A DNA stretch of 5,832 nucleotides, taken from contig JAKBHQ010000024.1 of NCBI GenBank assembly GCA_021836665.1, positions 1-5,832 on the forward strand. The letters run 5' to 3'. Below, in pieces: positions 5,787 through 5,832 of the stretch (its first letter is position 1; each line of letters opens with the position of its first letter). The position numbers and the translations under genes are program-made. The notes beneath the pieces are model-generated. The model saw nothing but the letters and a program-made list of their open reading frames with translations. It ran no database searches and was not told the DNA's origin. The DNA comes from Thermoplasmata archaeon. Lineage in GTDB: Bacteria > Actinomycetota > Acidimicrobiia > Acidimicrobiales > Acidimicrobiaceae.

Positions 5787-5832
5787 GGACGGAGTATCAC
5801 TCGCACGGCCAGGCCATCTCGTTGCCACGCCA

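Overview
The window carries four recognisable protein genes, two of them cut or possibly cut by the window edges. About 2.1 kb of the 5.8 kb is non-coding, which is a lot for a bacterium. Base composition looks close to balanced. The protein types point to an actinobacterium: a class IV aminotransferase with an HKW(L)DR lysine motif, a mycobacterial PtpB-type phosphatase, and a six-helix membrane protein of a kind I associate with mycobacteria and relatives. A mid-GC actinomycete, possibly of the Acidimicrobiia, would fit. This is inference from protein character only; no rRNA or other marker is present.

Layout. Bases 1-738 (+) hold the C-terminal part of a PLP class IV aminotransferase / aminodeoxychorismate lyase-like protein. 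A 454-bp gap follows, with only weak inverted repeats. Bases 1193-2578 (-) encode a complete PLP-dependent decarboxylase-family (group II fold) enzyme, convergent with the first gene. Directly upstream of it, at 2588-2895 (-), is what looks like the decayed zinc-ribbon end of an IS200/IS605-type TnpB, with a probable one-base frameshift. From there to 3875 no gene is convincing. That stretch does contain a 14-bp perfect palindrome, several hairpins, and a good sigma70-type promoter at 3443-3471 behind an AT-rich tract. No proper ORF follows the promoter, so it may drive a small RNA or a ~400-nt leader of the next gene.

Bases 3876-4625 (+) encode a 249-residue polytopic membrane protein with a clear ribosome binding site. 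A strong hairpin terminator (4706-4750) and a second structured segment lie in its 3' untranslated region. Bases 4977-5786 (-) encode a PtpB-like tyrosine phosphatase with an intact HCxxGKDRTG loop. Its frame stays open to the window edge.

The four genes are arranged tail-to-tail, head-to-head and tail-to-tail, so none is in an operon with another gene in the window. Nothing shows that they share a pathway. Two are PLP enzymes, but their likely substrates differ. The least explained part is 2588-3875: a probable insertion-sequence relic next to an orphan promoter.
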